From the NCBI GenBank assembly GCA_015487905.1, contig WFOX01000091.1, forward strand, positions 1-7,055: a stretch of 7,055 bases of DNA. Direction: 5' to 3'. The position numbers and the translations under genes were made by a program. This DNA is from Mariprofundales bacterium (GTDB lineage Bacteria > Pseudomonadota > Zetaproteobacteria > Mariprofundales > S012-25). Numbering within the stretch: the stretch's first letter is position 1; each line of letters begins with the position of its first letter. Below, one piece after another: positions 6,172 to 7,055 of the stretch. The notes under the pieces were generated by a model. That model saw nothing but the letters and a program-made list of their open reading frames with translations, had not been told where the DNA came from and ran no database searches.

Positions 6172-6564
6172 TTATTGACAGACCCAGCAGCCCGGCGCAA
6201 TCTGCACGCAGTTGCAAGGACAACCGCCTGCGCCCTCGCCAGGCTCTTTCTGGCACTTCTTCAAGGTGGGCCAGCAGACATTCTTGCAATAGGCGCAGTT
6301 GAGCTCGCAGCGCTTTTGTCCACATTTGATCGGGTTGTATTTGGGATTCGGCGTGCCGCCTGGGCAAGTGGGCACACATGGACAACAGGCATTGCCGCCT
6401 GCAGAGATCACAATCACGGTGCCGCAGCACTTCTTCGTCTGCCCCGGCACCGCAGCCTCGGCTGCGGCCGGCGCCGCCACTACGCCCAAAATCGCAGGCG
6501 GCACATACGCACCCGCCTTGAGCAGCTTGCGGCGCACGAAATCCGGCATCCTCGGCTCGCTCAT
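6172..6564 (-). CDS. Small cysteine-rich protein with a Tat-like signal peptide, function unknown
   Basis: I do not recognise the family. The 130-residue protein opens with a twin-arginine-like signal: R11-R12-K-L-L-K16, then a hydrophobic stretch with an internal Pro-Pro (AGAYVPPAILGVVAAP) and a likely cut after A37 (AEA). The mature ~93 residues hold all 17 cysteines (46, 47, 60, 61, 63, 67, 81, 86, 90, 93, 97, 104, 115, 117, 119, 126, 129). They form three groups: CC then CCPC-x3-C; C-x4-C-x3-C-x2-C-x3-C; and CPCNC then C-x2-C near the end. The odd number means they cannot all pair within one chain. The ATG at 6564 has GGGAGG six bases upstream; a longer frame running up to 7005 lies opposite the nucleotidyltransferase gene and is rejected. 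The mature part uses codons such as TGT, CCA and AAA that its neighbours avoid. It could bind metal, be disulfide-rich, or be a modified peptide precursor. It lies 36 bases upstream of argC and diverges from the nucleotidyltransferase gene. Confidence 0.85.
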   Translation of the reverse strand: MSEPRMPDFVRRKLLKAGAYVPPAILGVVAAPAAAEAAVPGQTKKCCGTVIVISAGGNACCPCVPTCPGGTPNPKYNPIKCGQKRCELNCAYCKNVCWPTLKKCQKEPGEGAGGCPCNCVQIAPGCWVCQ

Positions 6565-6570
6565 TTTGGC

Positions 6571-6576
6571 CCTCCC
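6571..6576 (-). promoter_or_regulatory. Ribosome binding site that sets the start of the Cys-rich gene
   Basis: On the minus strand GGGAGG lies six bases before the ATG at 6564. It fixes the start of the Cys-rich protein at MSEPRMPDFVRRK, directly before the signal-like segment, and argues against the much longer in-frame extension upstream. Confidence 0.7.
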
Positions 6577-6578
6577 TT

Positions 6579-6592
6579 GCACGCGCGCGTGC
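6579..6592. promoter_or_regulatory. Perfect 14-bp palindrome between divergent genes
   Basis: GCACGCGCGCGTGC reads the same on both strands and sits near the middle of the 48-bp gap between the Cys-rich gene and the nucleotidyltransferase gene. It could be an operator controlling both. It is also strictly alternating purine/pyrimidine, and CG-rich palindromes of this kind are fairly easy to find by chance in such GC-rich DNA, so the call is tentative. Confidence 0.3.
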
Positions 6593-6612
6593 TGCATGTG
6601 AGGATCGGCAGC

Positions 6613-7055
6613 ATGATGCAAGCGCGTGCCCAGCTTTGTCAAGCCTTGCGCGGTGAGCTTGCCGCGAACGAAATCGCTGCGCTGTTGCCGGCCGCCGTGC
6701 AGGAAGGCATAGACGGCTGGCTTGCGCCGCTTTGCTTCCAAGGGGAAGCGCTTGCGCGCTGGGAGGCCGCGCAACGCGAGGCGCAGCTTGCACGCACGCG
6801 CAAGCGCCATGCGCTCGCCCAAGTGGTGCGCGCACTCAATAAGCGCAACATCCCGTTTCTTGTGCTGCGCGGCTTCGCCGTGGCCGATCGCTACTGGGAA
6901 GCGCGCAGCGATGCACGACCCATCAGCGATGTGGATGTGCTGGTAGAACCCGCCAAGCTTTTGGAAGCGAAAGACGCGCTTTGGCGGCTCGGCTTTCGGC
7001 CGCACCCGCTTTACAAGGACATGTTCTTGCGCGGCGATGTGCAGGTGGATCTGCA
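6613..7055 (+). CDS. Nucleotidyltransferase-fold protein, NTP_transf_5-like, N-terminal part
   Basis: The frame is open to the right edge, showing 147 residues. Residues about 80-147 look like the uncharacterised nucleotidyltransferase family (NTP_transf_5, from memory). They contain IPFLVLRG (80-87) in the place of the usual LKG helix start, R102-P-I-S-D106-V-D108-VLV with the S-D-x-D metal-binding pair, a helix ending in LGF (126-128), and V-D146-L at the edge, where the family typically has a third acidic residue followed by His. The first ~75 residues are an alpha-helical, Ala/Arg-rich region without recognised motifs. ATG at 6613 is chosen because GAGG (6600-6603) lies nine bases upstream; a second ATG follows at 6616. 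Members of this family have no firmly known substrate and are often found near peptide- or polysaccharide-related clusters. Here it diverges from the Cys-rich gene, 48 bp away. The family call is fairly good; the role is unknown. Confidence 0.8.
   Translation, partial: MMQARAQLCQALRGELAANEIAALLPAAVQEGIDGWLAPLCFQGEALARWEAAQREAQLARTRKRHALAQVVRALNKRNIPFLVLRGFAVADRYWEARSDARPISDVDVLVEPAKLLEAKDALWRLGFRPHPLYKDMFLRGDVQVDL

Noticed and set aside
6175..6180. Perfect TTGACA on the plus strand at the end of the Cys-rich gene
   Set aside because: There is no acceptable -10 hexamer 16-18 bases downstream (only CAATCT), and it would drive transcription antisense to the Cys-rich gene; it arises from the final Cys and Gln codons.
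6565..7005. 147-codon N-terminal extension of the Cys-rich frame
   Set aside because: It is antisense to the nucleotidyltransferase gene, and the strong ribosome binding site at 6571-6576 plus the signal-like N-terminus place the start at 6564.

Overview
The window is GC-rich, almost wholly coding DNA from a chromosome of a pseudomonad-type proteobacterium, most likely beta- or gammaproteobacterial. This is inferred from a UbiD of the ubiquinone pathway and from the gene string argC - coiled-coil membrane protein - bactofilin, which I remember as conserved in those classes. GC content looks like roughly two thirds by eye. No rRNA, tRNA, CRISPR array, insertion sequence or phage gene was seen, and no stretch over 300 bases lacks a gene.

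Layout. (1) Plus strand, 1-2600: the 3' end of ubiD, then a long membrane-anchored Sel1-repeat protein with its own likely promoter and a strong ribosome binding site. (2) Minus strand, 6135 down to 2507: a very compact five-gene run, argC, a membrane coiled-coil protein (DUF6776-like), a bactofilin, a gamma-class carbonic anhydrase-like protein and a Ppx/GppA phosphatase. The joints are a 4-base GTGA overlap, an 11- or 56-base overlap, another 4-base GTGA overlap and a zero-base junction, so translational coupling is likely throughout. The last gene runs tail-to-tail into the Sel1 gene, and the two reading frames share 94 bp on opposite strands. (3) Minus strand, 6564-6172: a 130-residue protein with a Tat-like signal and 17 cysteines. 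(4) Plus strand, from 6613 off the right edge: the start of a nucleotidyltransferase-fold protein resembling the uncharacterised NTP_transf_5 group, divergent from the cysteine-rich gene across only 48 bp that contain a perfect 14-bp palindrome.

How the parts may fit. The argC run joins an arginine-biosynthesis enzyme to a probable cell-envelope/cytoskeleton pair (membrane coiled-coil protein plus bactofilin) and two housekeeping enzymes. The best candidate for something undescribed is the right-hand divergent pair: a small exported Cys-rich protein whose composition differs from its neighbours, facing a nucleotidyltransferase of a type I associate with poorly characterised peptide or polymer systems. 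The rest of that locus lies beyond the right edge, so any link between the two genes is inference.
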